Below are positions 1-9,185 of a stretch of 64,000 nt of DNA, in pieces. The stretch is from DUZB01 sp963747555 (GTDB taxonomy: Bacteria > Desulfobacterota > DSM-4660 > Desulfatiglandales > Desulfatiglandaceae), in assembly GCA_963747555.1 (NCBI GenBank), contig CAVVFZ010000025.1, positions 246,549 through 310,548 on the forward strand, given 5' to 3'. Below the pieces are notes generated by a model. The model was not told the DNA's origin and ran no database searches. It saw only the letters and a program-made list of their open reading frames with translations. The position numbers were made by a program, and so were the translations under genes. The first letter of the stretch is position 1, and every line of letters starts with the position of its first letter.

Positions 1-936
1 CCAATCGGAACATTTGCTTGGCAATACAAGGACGATTTCTGGACCTTCATTCTTTTCAAGCTGCAGAGACAAGGCATTAATCACGGATGAGGAGGTGAAA
101 TATTGATTTTCAATATAAATATATCGGCGTGCGGACCCAATGGCATTCAGATAGAGAGACTCGATTTCCCGAACCTCTCCTTGTTTTCCGTGGGGGGGTC
201 TTGTCCGCGATATGGATAGGGGCAGCCGCTTGCCAGCGGGCTCCAGATGTTCGGGCCAGACAGCGCCCTTTTCTCCGTCGGAGGGGCGCAACTTGTGACC
301 CGTCGCCAGGCGCCAACGCTCATGGGCCAGTTTCCCCAGTTGCTCCGCAATTGGCCCCTCGACCACCATCTGGACATCATGGACCGGATCGTATGGATTG
401 CCAAAAGGATCCAATCTATCCGGATCATCGGCTTTGTGTTCCTGTGTGTCCCATCTCTTTCTGGCCAGATCCATGCCCCCGACGAAGGCGACTTGATCAT
501 CAACGATGACCATTTTTTCGTGATGGCATGCGCCCACCGGATGCTTTCCATCAAAGCGAAAGTGGATTCGACCGTTCTTCCTCTTGAATTTCTTGAAATC
601 GGGAAAGAGCTCCCGATCCTTGGCATAGATCCAGAGATAATCCCAGTTCAAGATGTAGATATTCAGATGGTCTTGTTTTAAGACCAGATCATGCAGAAAA
701 TCACCCAGAATCATGGGGGATTCGGTAGATTGCCCCGTTCGTGTAAAGTGGATTCTGCTGTCGATGTCCCACGAAATGATAATAATGGTCTGCTTTGCTC
801 GGGACATGGAAGAGGCGAGGGCGGAAAAATAGGCATCGGCATCGATCAAAAAGGCAAATCGATCGGCGACGGCGGTCCGCCAACAGTTCCGGCCTTCCTC
901 TAAAATGGATGGTGCAGCGGGAATTTTCTCCATCAT
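1..936 (-). CDS. Phospholipase D family protein (3' end outside the window)
   Basis: The minus strand is open for 312 codons from ATG at 936 down to base 1, so the C-terminus lies outside. The reading contains the HKD motif HHEKMVIVDD (H-x-K-x4-D) near residue 137, followed by VAFVGGMDLARKRWD, and later SARRYIYIENQYF, both typical of bacterial phospholipase D proteins that hydrolyse or transfer phosphatidyl groups. These enzymes need two HKD motifs; the second should lie beyond the edge. No signal peptide is seen at the N-terminus (MMEKIPAAPS). The ribosome site is weak and ATG 933 is an equal alternative. Family assignment is firm; the substrate is unknown. Confidence 0.88.
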   Translation of the reverse strand, partial: MMEKIPAAPSILEEGRNCWRTAVADRFAFLIDADAYFSALASSMSRAKQTIIIISWDIDSRIHFTRTGQSTESPMILGDFLHDLVLKQDHLNIYILNWDYLWIYAKDRELFPDFKKFKRKNGRIHFRFDGKHPVGACHHEKMVIVDDQVAFVGGMDLARKRWDTQEHKADDPDRLDPFGNPYDPVHDVQMVVEGPIAEQLGKLAHERWRLATGHKLRPSDGEKGAVWPEHLEPAGKRLPLSISRTRPPHGKQGEVREIESLYLNAIGSARRYIYIENQYFTSSSVINALSLQLEKNEGPEIVLVLPSKCSDW

Positions 937-1358
937 GTTTTACGTATTCAGCTGTTAGGGTTTAGCTGTTAGCGATCAGCTCGAAAGCGATGGCTGCCAT
1001 TTTCAGTTTTGGGCGTGACCCGAGTGTTGGCATACCCGTATTTTCAAAAGATAAAAACCATTCATTCACAGGGATTGAATCATGTAGAGTATGCTGGATG
1101 CACTCGTGAAAATAAATGGAGTGCATCCTGTATTATCCGTTGAAAAGTTCGGTAGGGGCTGTGCTTCAGATGGAACCTACCTTGTAAAAGAACAAGATAT
1201 AAGGGATTTACCCTATTCATGAATTTAATTTCATGGCCTATACTGTAACTTTTCGGGTCATACTGAAATTCAGATTTGTCAAGGCTGAATCTGAAACCCA
1301 ATCGCTCCTGCGCAGAGGGTGGGAACGAAGGGATAAAATAGCAAAAAGGGAGGGTCCC
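937..1358. other. Intergenic region with a hairpin
   Basis: No gene is supported here. An inverted repeat GGATGCACTC / GAGTGCATCC (1096-1105 and 1119-1128, 13-base loop) can form a 10-bp stem. It has no T-run after it, so it is not a clear terminator. A short direct repeat of AGCTGTTAG lies near 950-970. Confidence 0.5.
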
Positions 1359-1766
1359 ATGACTACCGGTTTTACGGAGATTGAATTAGTGGAAAACGGA
1401 TTCCGCATTGTAACGCTTACCTTTACGGGAAAATTGGAGAAGGAGGATTACGAGCTCTTTGTTCCTCAGATAGAAGGGTTGATGGGAAAGAAGAAAGCGA
1501 TTCGCATTCTGGTGGAATTGAAGGATTTCCATGGCTGGACCGTAGGCGCCTTGTGGGAGGACACCAAATTCGGGACCAGGCATTTCAATGATATTGACCG
1601 GCTTGCCATAGTAGGCGACCGACGGTGGGAAAAGACCCTGGCGGCCTTCGTCAAGCCATTCACCACGGCAAAGGTTCGCTATTTTGATATCTTGGAGAAG
1701 GCGGAAGCCATGGCGTGGCTGAAGGAAAGCAGCGAAGAAGAAAAGGGAAGAGGAGTTTCACTTTGA
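1359..1766 (+). CDS. STAS/SpoIIAA-like protein (135 aa)
   Basis: A small soluble protein starting MTTGFTEIEL with the alternating beta/alpha pattern of SpoIIAA-like (STAS/SEC14-type) proteins: KLEKEDYELFVPQIEGLM, then RILVELKDFHGW and DRLAIVGDRRWEK. Related proteins are thought to bind lipids or small hydrophobic molecules, but no function is established. I chose ATG 1359, preceded by a GGGAGGG ribosome site, over an upstream in-frame start at 1233, whose extra residues look non-coding. A second small gene follows after about 30 bases in the same direction, so the two may be cotranscribed. Confidence 0.82.
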   Translation: MTTGFTEIELVENGFRIVTLTFTGKLEKEDYELFVPQIEGLMGKKKAIRILVELKDFHGWTVGALWEDTKFGTRHFNDIDRLAIVGDRRWEKTLAAFVKPFTTAKVRYFDILEKAEAMAWLKESSEEEKGRGVSL

Positions 1767-1795
1767 GTTTTTTGGATACGAAAGGAGGAGATCAT

Positions 1796-2098
1796 ATGGT
1801 TACCTGTCGTACGCTCACAACCGACATGCTGCCCAATCCTGTTTCTATCCACCTGGATGATGAGATCGTGGATCTGAAGTCGGCGAAGCTCATTGCGGAT
1901 CAGAAGGCCTTCGAAATGGCGCCTGATCCCATGTTGCTGGCCTGGTACGAGGCCAAGAGCGGAAGATTCTCCCCTCAGGTGGAATGCTGTAGCGAGGAAA
2001 AGCCCGGTTGGGTTGTCTACGCGGAATCAAGGGGCGGAAATATCGCCATAGATATCAATGACGAGGAATACGTGTTTATTTACAGGGATGGGGCGTAG
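1796..2098 (+). CDS. Conserved small protein of unknown function (100 aa)
   Basis: The start at ATG 1796 follows an AAAGGAGGAGATCAT ribosome site; an earlier in-frame start at 1715 lies inside the preceding gene and is less likely. The protein is acidic, has no signal peptide or membrane segment, and reads like a small globular domain (MVTCRTLTTDMLPNPVSIHL, then DPMLLAWYEAKSGRFSP, ending in EEYVFIYRDGA). It resembles short conserved proteins of sulfate reducers, possibly DUF5619, but that recollection is uncertain. It probably shares a transcript with the SpoIIAA-like gene just upstream. Confidence 0.75.
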   Translation: MVTCRTLTTDMLPNPVSIHLDDEIVDLKSAKLIADQKAFEMAPDPMLLAWYEAKSGRFSPQVECCSEEKPGWVVYAESRGGNIAIDINDEEYVFIYRDGA

Positions 2099-2279
2099 GG
2101 GGAGAAGACGGCAAAGCAAACAAATAGTTCGTGACGTGCGATCAATTTGGTTGTATGGTAGCAACATCCCTGTGGTTTGTTCGGGGCTTTCCTGTGAGAT
2201 TTTGCGCTCGCTTATCAATTCCGAAAAGTCGGGTTTTGCACCGTATGCCAATTAGAATTCAGAGACTCATGTTCAGCCC

Positions 2280-3074
2280 ATGTCACGATCTCCCAAACTG
2301 AAACACCTCATCCTCCTGCCTGCCCTGATTCTCCTGCTTCTGGTAGCTGTTTCTATTGCTGGGGCGGAACGTCCCTTCCCGAAACCGGAAGGCCTTGTCA
2401 ATGACTTCGCCAATGTGATATCCCCGCTGTATAAACAGAAGATTACCGCCGTTACGGCGGAATTGCTCCAAAAAACGGGCGTTCCGATAGTCGTTGTCAC
2501 CATGCCCGATATCGGAGGCGCTGAATATAATGACTATGCCAACCGCCTTTACAGTGCTTGGGGAATCGGAAAAAAAGGGGAAGACAAGGGAGTCCTGATC
2601 TTCGTGGCGGTCAAGGAGAGAAAGCTGCGTATTGAGACCGGGTATGGTGTGGAGGGGATCCTTCCCGACGGCCTGGTCGGGGAGATACGCGATCGCGACA
2701 TGATTCCTTTCCTCAAGCAGGACAAGTTCGGCGAGGGGTTGTATAAAGGTGCTCTGGCCGTGGCCCGGGTCGTTGCAAAGGCTTCAGGAGTTGGGCTGTC
2801 CGGCCAGGCCTCAAAAACCAGTCTCAAGAAAAAAGAGGGTTTTCCTCTTTTTCCGATCATTATTCTACTGATCATCTTCATGATCATTTCAAAAATCTTC
2901 GGCGGGTCCTGGTTCTATTTTCTGCTTCTTTTCTTCGGCCTTGGTGGAGGAGGAGGGTATGGATCAAGCCGTTCCAGTGGGGGGATCGGCGGTGGCTTTG
3001 GCGGTTTTGGTGGCGGTTTTGGCGGTTTCGGCGGCGGTATGAGCGGCGGCGGCGGCGCGGGAGGAGGCTTTTAA
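2280..3074 (+). CDS. TPM domain protein (YgcG family)
   Basis: A 264-residue envelope protein. Residues 1-28 form a signal peptide ending ...SIAGA. A TPM domain follows (about 35-165; RPFPKPEGLVNDFANVISP, LRIETGYGVEGILPDG). A short hydrophobic segment (about 190-225) precedes a glycine-rich tail (GGGFGGFGGGFGG-type repeats). Such proteins are anchored in the membrane with the TPM domain outside; TPM domains have been linked to phosphatase activity and to assembly of membrane complexes. The next two genes follow almost without a gap, ending in LemA, the usual TPM partner. Confidence 0.92.
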   Translation: MSRSPKLKHLILLPALILLLLVAVSIAGAERPFPKPEGLVNDFANVISPLYKQKITAVTAELLQKTGVPIVVVTMPDIGGAEYNDYANRLYSAWGIGKKGEDKGVLIFVAVKERKLRIETGYGVEGILPDGLVGEIRDRDMIPFLKQDKFGEGLYKGALAVARVVAKASGVGLSGQASKTSLKKKEGFPLFPIIILLIIFMIISKIFGGSWFYFLLLFFGLGGGGGYGSSRSSGGIGGGFGGFGGGFGGFGGGMSGGGGAGGGF

Positions 3075-3815
3075 TTGAAAATGATGGCAAAAACTCAAAA
3101 AGACGCAAAAGCGATCATGCCGGAAATTATCGATGACTATAAGGCCCTTTATGGCGCTGATCTTGTCAGTATTATCCTTTACGGCAGCGCAACTGGGAAG
3201 GGTTTCCAGCCTGGAAAATCCGACATTAATTTGATGATTGTGCTCACGGAAGATGGAATAGAGCATCTTGACCGGGCTTTTGATCTGGTGAGCAAATGGC
3301 GAAAAAAGGGGGTTGCCGTTCCACTCTTTTTAACGGAAGAGTATGTAAAGACCTCTCTGGATGTGTTTCCCATGGAATATCTCAGTTTTCGGAACAACCA
3401 CATCCAGGTTTTCGGAAAGGCGATCCTCAAAGATCTTGAATTCGACCCCGAATTTCTCAGGCTCCAGTGTGAAAGGGAAATTAAGGGGAAACTTCTCCTG
3501 TTGAGAAAGGGATTCATTGAGACCTCGGGAAAGGGAAAGGCCCTGAAAGGACTCGTCAAACAAGCGCTTCCGGCGCTGATGGCCATCTTTGAGGCTTTGT
3601 TGTATCTGAAAAGCATAGCCATACCAAAAGAAAGACGGGAGATCGTCCGGGCAGTGGCCGACGCATTTGATTTGGAGGGAGGCGTATTTGAAGGCCTCCT
3701 CGCCATCAAGGAAGAAAAGTCTACAATCAGTGATCAAGAAAGCCTTGAGCTGTTTAAAGGCTGCTTAAAGGAAATGAAAAAGCTTTCTAAACTGGTAAAT
3801 TCATTGGGAGGATAA
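3075..3815 (+). CDS. Nucleotidyltransferase-fold protein between TPM and LemA genes
   Basis: A 246-residue protein whose N-terminal part (about 20-120) shows the nucleotidyltransferase signature IILYGSATGKGFQPGKSD followed by INL. The usual SDxD/E pattern is SDIN here, so one metal-binding acid is Asn and catalysis may be impaired. The C-terminal half is helical, like a minimal nucleotidyltransferase plus HEPN-type bundle fused in one chain. The start may be TTG 3075, directly after the previous stop, or ATG 3081 or 3084; the GGAGGAGG at the end of the preceding gene serves as ribosome site for any of them. It lies one base before lemA, so it is probably translated as part of that operon. Confidence 0.85.
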   Translation: MKMMAKTQKDAKAIMPEIIDDYKALYGADLVSIILYGSATGKGFQPGKSDINLMIVLTEDGIEHLDRAFDLVSKWRKKGVAVPLFLTEEYVKTSLDVFPMEYLSFRNNHIQVFGKAILKDLEFDPEFLRLQCEREIKGKLLLLRKGFIETSGKGKALKGLVKQALPALMAIFEALLYLKSIAIPKERREIVRAVADAFDLEGGVFEGLLAIKEEKSTISDQESLELFKGCLKEMKKLSKLVNSLGG

Positions 3816-3816
3816 C

Positions 3817-4392
3817 GTGGGAAAGGGACTAAAGACCGTACTGGTCGTTCTCGGCATATTGCTGCTCATAGTGCTTGCCGCTTATTCCTATTTGAAAGGA
3901 ACATACAATAGCCTTGTGACTATGGATGAAGGCGTCAAGGGGGCGTGGGCCCAGGTGGAAAATCAGCTCCAGCGTCGATATGACCTGATTCCCAATTATG
4001 TCGAGACGGTCAAAGGCTATGCCAAACACGAAAAAGAGGTCTTCGTTGAAGTTGCCCAGGCCCGCGCAAAGGTGGCGGGCGCCACCAGCGTCAACGACAA
4101 GATCGAAGCCAACACCCAGCTTAGCTCCGCCCTGGGGAGGTTGCTTCTGGTAGTTGAACGCTATCCGGAGTTGAAGGCCAATGCCAATTTTATCCGTTTG
4201 CAGGATGAATTGGCGGGAACCGAAAATCGTATTGCGGTTGAACGCAGGCGGTTCAATGAAATGGTTAAGAGTTATAATATAAAAATACGAAGCTTCCCCA
4301 CAAATATCCTTGCAGGGATGTTCGGTTTTGAAAAGGCCACCTTCTTCAAAGTCCCCAAAGAACGACAGGAAGCGCCTAAAGTGAAGTTTTAA
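3817..4392 (+). CDS. lemA: LemA family protein
   Basis: A 191-residue protein with an N-terminal membrane anchor (VLVVLGILLLIVLAAYSYL) and the LemA helical domain: VENQLQRRYDLIPNYVETVK, then EKEVFVEVAQARAKV, ENRIAVERRRFNEMVKSYN and the closing FPTNILAGMFGF. LemA proteins have unclear biochemical roles but are often encoded with TPM/YgcG proteins, as here. The start is GTG 3817, one base after the previous stop, with GGGAGGATAAC upstream. It is the last gene of the three-gene operon and converges on the broken cyclase gene. Confidence 0.93.
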   Translation: MGKGLKTVLVVLGILLLIVLAAYSYLKGTYNSLVTMDEGVKGAWAQVENQLQRRYDLIPNYVETVKGYAKHEKEVFVEVAQARAKVAGATSVNDKIEANTQLSSALGRLLLVVERYPELKANANFIRLQDELAGTENRIAVERRRFNEMVKSYNIKIRSFPTNILAGMFGFEKATFFKVPKERQEAPKVKF

Positions 4393-4404
4393 TGAATAAC
4401 GGAT

Positions 4405-4916
4405 TTAATCGTCGATTATGGCTACCGGGCGCACCCATCCCGCGCTGGCCCTCTTGATGTTGATGGGGAAACAGCAGACCTTGAATCCAAAGGGTCTCCC
4501 GATAGCGCCGAGATTGGCCATCTTTTCCATGTGGCAATAGCCAAATCGATTCCGGCGAAATGAGCCTCCCAAATCACGCTGGGATCCCCTGTTCTCTTGA
4601 ATTCTTCGGCCAGATAGGGGAGGGGTCTGTCCCAGCTCCAGGCGTCGATCCCGGTCACCCGAATTCCCTGCTCAGTGAGAAAGAGGGTGCTTTCCCTGTC
4701 CATGCCCGCACCCGTGACCAGGTATTTCTCGGTGCCCCAGGCTGCGTCGGCTCCGGTCTGAATGGGCACGATCCACATAGTCGATACGGGGGGGATCATC
4801 ATGGGGGGATCACTGGGTAGGTCTCCTTCAATGGGGATACTGAGATCCACAAGCCGTTTTGCCCCCATTTCCGAACCCCCACGCCTGAAAGTCCTATCCG
4901 GATTACTCATCATCAA
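4405..4916 (-). pseudogene. Cyclase (kynurenine formamidase-like) pseudogene
   Basis: A broken member of the metal-dependent cyclase family (PF04199 type). The N-terminus (KRLVDLSIPIEGDLPSDPPM) and the segment DRESTLFLTEQGIRVTGIDA then WSWDRPL match the family, but the middle, including the metal-binding HxGTHxDxP motif, is missing. The missing part is about 75-80 residues judged against the family from memory. Near 4545 the reading must also change frame: the shifted frame reads GYCHMEKMANLGAIGRPFGF and ends in KRASAGWVRPVAIID, the usual C-terminus. Both lesions should abolish activity. The ATG at 4916 has a good GGGAGG ribosome site, a trace of the former gene. Confidence 0.82.
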
Positions 4917-6067
4917 ATACCTCCCTTTCGCTGAGCCGCTGCTTTACGGCCGTAAATTTGATCGGTTTAGGCCCCTGGAACAGGTTGAATGCGACATTTG
5001 ACGAATCACCACGTCCGACTGACAGAACCGTGTTTTCTATCCTGTCCGCTGTCGGTATGAATCTGGATCGCGAAGAACTGTCCTCCCAAAGGTTGCTTTC
5101 CCTGATAGAAGGCTGTGCATGGAGATTTTCATGAAAAAGGTCCGGCCCTTCCAGGTTCCTCTTCAACGCGTTAGATAACTGCCCGTTCGTTTTTTCGGCT
5201 CGCCGATCACGCCTTTTCGAAACACCAGCGCAATCCCAATAAAAGAGATCCCCATGCATGCGAGTCATTTGAAATTCAGATAATAAAAGGGGTAGTAAGC
5301 AAAGACCATGTTCATGTTTTTGTGTCTGCTCCCCCCGCAATGGCTCCGAGTGAAATAGTGCGCCGAATCAAGGGACTTCCTTTCAACTGGATGTGACTCA
5401 CCTAATCAGGGGCGGGAATCGTTTGCAATCTCCATATCCCACTCATCCAAATAGAAGGCATATTACAGAACAAAACCGCATTCGTCAAAGTGGATCCTAT
5501 TCAAATTGCCTGGTAAGAAGTTTGGAGTAGGCAAAGCCATTCCGCCACAGGGTCTTTTTTGCTGCCGCATCTAATTCCTGTGGAGCACCGGTCCTTTAGG
5601 CTGGTACAGAGAGGTCGTTGAAAACTCGGCATTAATTCTTGTACCGGCCTGAGAGGACCTATCAGCGAATCGTAAAGGTCGATCCAAGATGCGGCAGCAA
5701 AAGAGATCCTGTGACTCCATTACTGCCAGGGTTCTAGAATAAGATGCGTAATGTTTTGCTGTGCTGTAAACAGGATAAAAATAGAATCTGGTGCGTTATG
5801 GATTCCCAGTCGCGTTCCCCGGACTTTCCGTCCAGCCATGGTCTGTTGAAGCTGTGGATATTTTGGGATGGCAAAGAGGAGATGGGGTACAAGAGATGCC
5901 GCGCGATCTCCGCGTGCTCCCATTTTTCCATTGGCGTGAGGTATTTTTTCGTGGTATTAAAGTAACAAAAGATCAAGTCGTGCTTTTTCAACCCGGAAGC
6001 ATGAGGCATTCGGGGATGCATCGTCCTTATATTTTCGCTTATCCGTTTTCAGGAACAGAATTCAGCT
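4917..6067. other. Long intergenic region between divergent genes
   Basis: About 1.15 kb without a supported gene between the cyclase pseudogene and the HDOD gene. The only clear structure is the foldback repeat at 5493-5747. Short open frames exist on both strands but none shows a domain, a ribosome site or a protein-like composition. Confidence 0.55.
5493..5747. mobile_element. Foldback repeat, copy A (long form, worn ends)
   Basis: About 255 bp forming one long imperfect inverted repeat. Inner arms TTTTGCTGCCGCATCT and AGATGCGGCAGCAAAA are perfect complements. The outer arms carry AAAGCCATTCCGCCACAGGG on the left and GATCCTGTGACTCCATTACT on the right. The ends (GGATCCTATTCAAATT and AGAATAAGATGC) are diverged relative to the copies at 20140 and 55080, and no target duplication is recognisable, so this is probably an old insertion. 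It has no coding capacity. Confidence 0.8.
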
Positions 6068-8419
6068 ATGAACGATAAAGTACCACTGCCTTCAGTATCC
6101 GATATAAAAAAAGTCCTCACCTTTGACGGGAGGAAACTGCCCAGCTTTCCCCAGGTAGCGGCAAAACTGCTTGAAATATCGGGGGATGAAAGCACTTCGC
6201 TGGAGGATATTTCAAAAGTTGTTGAAACAGATCCCGGTATCGCCGCCAGAGTATTGGAAATAGTAAATTCAGCCATGTACGGTCTTCAACGACCGATAAA
6301 GGCCCTGCCGGAAGCAGTTGTCCTTCTGGGATTTGATGAGATCAAAAAACTTTCCATCGGAATGACGGTGTTTCAAGGACTGTTTGCATCAGGCAAATCG
6401 AAAAACTTCGATAGAATCCATTTCTGGCGTCATTCCCTTTCCGTGGCTGTGCTCGCCATGGAAATCGCAAAGAAGATTAAGTACCCGCATCCAGAAGAAG
6501 CCTATATTGTTGGGCTTCTGCATGATGTCGGGAAAATCTTTCTGGATATCCAGGGCCGCAGGAATTATGGGGAATTTCTCTATGCTGCGGCAACTTCTCA
6601 GGACAACATGGTTGAACAGGAACGTAAGACGCTCGGACTTGGACATGACGACATAGGCGCCTTTTTCTGTTCCCTGTGGAAATTGCCCGAAAGTATTGTC
6701 TTGGGCGTAAAATATCATCATCAGCGCTTTGAGCCGCGGGATCTTTCCAGAGAAGAAGTCTTGTTGATATCGATCGTTTCCCTCTCAGATTTTGTCAGCT
6801 GGACGCAGGGCATTGGGTCCTTCGATGGGGTCTGCCCTCCGATTCTTTCCCCCGAGGTTATGGATTTTATAGATTTTGAAGAGATCGATATCATTAACAG
6901 CATCAGCGCCATGAACAGGGAAATGGAGCGTATTTCCGAATTTTACCAGTTTGTTTTTCCAACACCCAACCAAATCCAGGAAAATCTGCTTTGGACGAAT
7001 TTTAGACTTTGCAGGGCAAATACGAAATATTTTTACAAGGAGTCTCCGGCCGGAATCCACGATTTGCCGCAGGCAAAAGAAGATGCCATCTCTTCCGACT
7101 TCGGCTTTGAAATCGGCAAATCTCTGGCAAAAGCAAAAACCGTCAAGGAGGTTCTGGATGTTGTCATGTTCCAGATTGGATCGATTTTTGAACCCGTGCA
7201 GTGGTCCCTGCTACTGAAAGACCCGAAAAGCAGCGATATGATTTTTACTGTGGTCGCGGGAGCAAACAAAGAGAAACTGCAAGGTGTGAGAGTGCCTGGA
7301 GGAGAAGGGATTGTGGGCCATATCATGGAAACGGGCAAACCTTTGATTGTGGAAGACGTTTCAAAAGATATCCGGCTGAGCAATCTTATTGACAAATATG
7401 CCGGGTTTAAAACACGGTGCTACATGGGAACACAGCTCAAAAGCGAAACGAAGATATTCGGGGTCATCGAACTTATCAATAAAATACGCGGGGATTCATT
7501 CACACCCGAAGAGTTGAACAGGTTGACGGCAATTTCAGAATATGCCGCCATAGCTATCGAGAGGGCCTATTATGACCAGTCGCTTCAGAAAATGGCCACA
7601 ACAGATCTCTTAACGGGTCTTAAAAACAGACTCAGTCTGGAACGCGTGCTGAGCGACAGAGAAGAAATGTTAAAGCAATACGGCCCCGATGTCTCCCTTA
7701 TGATTATTGATATAGATAAGTTTAAAAGAATTAACGAGATGAGAGGACGTCAGGCTGCGGATGGACTCCTGAAGCATCTTGCTGCCATTTTAAGAAAAAC
7801 GTTTCGACGCACGGACGACATATTTCGATACGAAGGGGATAAGTTTGTGGTCCTCCTCTCCGCGACGGACAGGGAGGCCGCCACGCAGACTAAATGGAGG
7901 ATACGCAGGACTTTCGATGCGCTAAAAGGCGACATCGATGTATCGATCAGCATCTTTGTCCATTCCGTAAAAACGGATCATGCCAGAGGGCTGATTCATT
8001 TTCTTGAAGAAAAACTTGCGAGAGACAAGGCGGTTTCAAGAGATGGAGTCGTTAAAGACATGGAAGAAAACCTTCAACCTTTTCTTGAACAGGAAATGAA
8101 AGATCAAAAACCGGCAAGGGCAAAAATCTACCCTAAAAAGGTATCCCTGGATGGTGAATTTATACTGCTCAGGACAAAATCGTATGGTCATATGAAAGTC
8201 GAAGGGATTTCTTTGCTCGAGATGGGCTTTACAATAACATCGAGACAATATGTTCAAGTAGGTGATTTTCTTGATATTACATTTCATCTGGATGATCTGA
8301 AACGGTCCTTGATTGAACGGCGGGTCGTGGTGAGAAAGGTCAACGGCAAACAAATTGATGCTGAATTTTACAATCCCCCTCCTTATGCAAAGAATCTCGG
8401 CTTTTACCTCATGAGTTGA
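6068..8419 (+). CDS. HDOD-GAF-GGDEF-PilZ signalling protein
   Basis: A 783-residue cytoplasmic protein with four domains in order. HDOD (about 20-220) includes LPSFPQVAAKLLEISGDES, ETDPGIAARVLEIVNSAMYG and VGLLHDVGKIF. GAF (about 350-495) includes FEPVQWSLLLKDP and VPGGEGIVGHIMETGKPLIV. The GGDEF-type domain (about 505-650) has TTDLLTGLKNRLSLERVL and IDIDKFKRINE, but its signature is EGDKF instead of GGDEF, so diguanylate cyclase activity is unlikely. PilZ-like residues (about 685-783) could bind c-di-GMP. The protein may therefore read, not make, the second messenger and relay it through HDOD. There is no membrane segment. A small cysteine-cluster gene follows 63 bases later and may be cotranscribed. 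Confidence 0.92.
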   Translation: MNDKVPLPSVSDIKKVLTFDGRKLPSFPQVAAKLLEISGDESTSLEDISKVVETDPGIAARVLEIVNSAMYGLQRPIKALPEAVVLLGFDEIKKLSIGMTVFQGLFASGKSKNFDRIHFWRHSLSVAVLAMEIAKKIKYPHPEEAYIVGLLHDVGKIFLDIQGRRNYGEFLYAAATSQDNMVEQERKTLGLGHDDIGAFFCSLWKLPESIVLGVKYHHQRFEPRDLSREEVLLISIVSLSDFVSWTQGIGSFDGVCPPILSPEVMDFIDFEEIDIINSISAMNREMERISEFYQFVFPTPNQIQENLLWTNFRLCRANTKYFYKESPAGIHDLPQAKEDAISSDFGFEIGKSLAKAKTVKEVLDVVMFQIGSIFEPVQWSLLLKDPKSSDMIFTVVAGANKEKLQGVRVPGGEGIVGHIMETGKPLIVEDVSKDIRLSNLIDKYAGFKTRCYMGTQLKSETKIFGVIELINKIRGDSFTPEELNRLTAISEYAAIAIERAYYDQSLQKMATTDLLTGLKNRLSLERVLSDREEMLKQYGPDVSLMIIDIDKFKRINEMRGRQAADGLLKHLAAILRKTFRRTDDIFRYEGDKFVVLLSATDREAATQTKWRIRRTFDALKGDIDVSISIFVHSVKTDHARGLIHFLEEKLARDKAVSRDGVVKDMEENLQPFLEQEMKDQKPARAKIYPKKVSLDGEFILLRTKSYGHMKVEGISLLEMGFTITSRQYVQVGDFLDITFHLDDLKRSLIERRVVVRKVNGKQIDAEFYNPPPYAKNLGFYLMS

Positions 8420-8482
8420 TCGTGGTCTTTTCGTCTCTTTTGAAATGCATTGTGTCGGGGAATCGGGATCTACAGGTATGAA

Positions 8483-8887
8483 ATGGAAAAACCCCGAAAA
8501 ATGCTGGAAACAGTGGCCGGTATAGAAGAATTGTTGTCGCTGGCGGTTGCTCTGCAGAAAGAATATGTGGAAAGGGTATGTACGAAATGCGAAACGCCCT
8601 GTTGTTTGAGAGTTCACTATCTGTACAACGACAAAGACGTTCTTTTTCTCAAATTATCGGGCCGAAAGCGAAGCTGGAGAAGGGAAGGCTTTACAAAGAA
8701 AGGTTGCTGGTTTCTTGGCGAACGGGGGTGTACGCTTCCGCACGAATCCAGGCCGTTTATTTGCCATACCTATCTTTGTGAAGACTTAAAGACTGAGATG
8801 AAACAATGCGATCCCAAAATACTGCCTGCATTAAAAAAAATGTTCAAAGGGATTGATGAATTGAGAAGTCAATTGTGGGTAGAGTAG
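8483..8887 (+). CDS. YkgJ-like cysteine-cluster protein
   Basis: A 134-residue soluble protein with conserved cysteines in the pattern VCTKCETPCCLRV, then KGCWFLGERGCTLPHESRPF followed by ICHTYLC. This matches the YkgJ/zinc-or-iron-cluster family, of unknown biochemical role. I chose ATG 8483 (MEKPRKMLETV); a longer in-frame start (TTG 8450) adds eleven unremarkable residues. It follows the HDOD protein closely in the same direction, so a shared transcript is possible. Confidence 0.8.
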   Translation: MEKPRKMLETVAGIEELLSLAVALQKEYVERVCTKCETPCCLRVHYLYNDKDVLFLKLSGRKRSWRREGFTKKGCWFLGERGCTLPHESRPFICHTYLCEDLKTEMKQCDPKILPALKKMFKGIDELRSQLWVE

Positions 8888-9185
8888 GAAACAGGGAGAG
8901 GCGTATACTTTTCCTGGTACTCTGTCCTCCAGAACAACACCGGGTTGAAGCCGACGCGAAAGCCGCGCAGCGGTTGAGCGGTCGGCTGGAGCGCGTTGTT
9001 GAATGAAAAAAGTTTAAATCAGGGCATACTCCCATACTTGTCCAACCAAACGGATCGGACTGTGGCTAAGCACAATCTATCCTTATTCGTTGGGCCTTCT
9101 TCAGTATGAGCATCCCGCCACTGCGTGATCTGACAGGGAACGAAACGCAAAACGTCCCCCTCTTGGCTTTCTATTCAGAGGGATC
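8888..9185. other. Intergenic region, no feature seen
   Basis: About 300 bases between convergent genes. I see no gene, RNA or repeat that I can support. The sequence around 8930-9000 is richer in G+C than its surroundings and may be a gene relic, but no protein match is evident. Confidence 0.4.

Noticed and set aside
4903..5340. A 145-codon minus-strand frame upstream of the cyclase pseudogene
   Set aside because: No domain, no ribosome site, and composition unlike a protein; probably chance.
5744..6078. Short plus-strand frames just before the HDOD gene
   Set aside because: They overlap one another in different frames, have no domain and no ribosome site.
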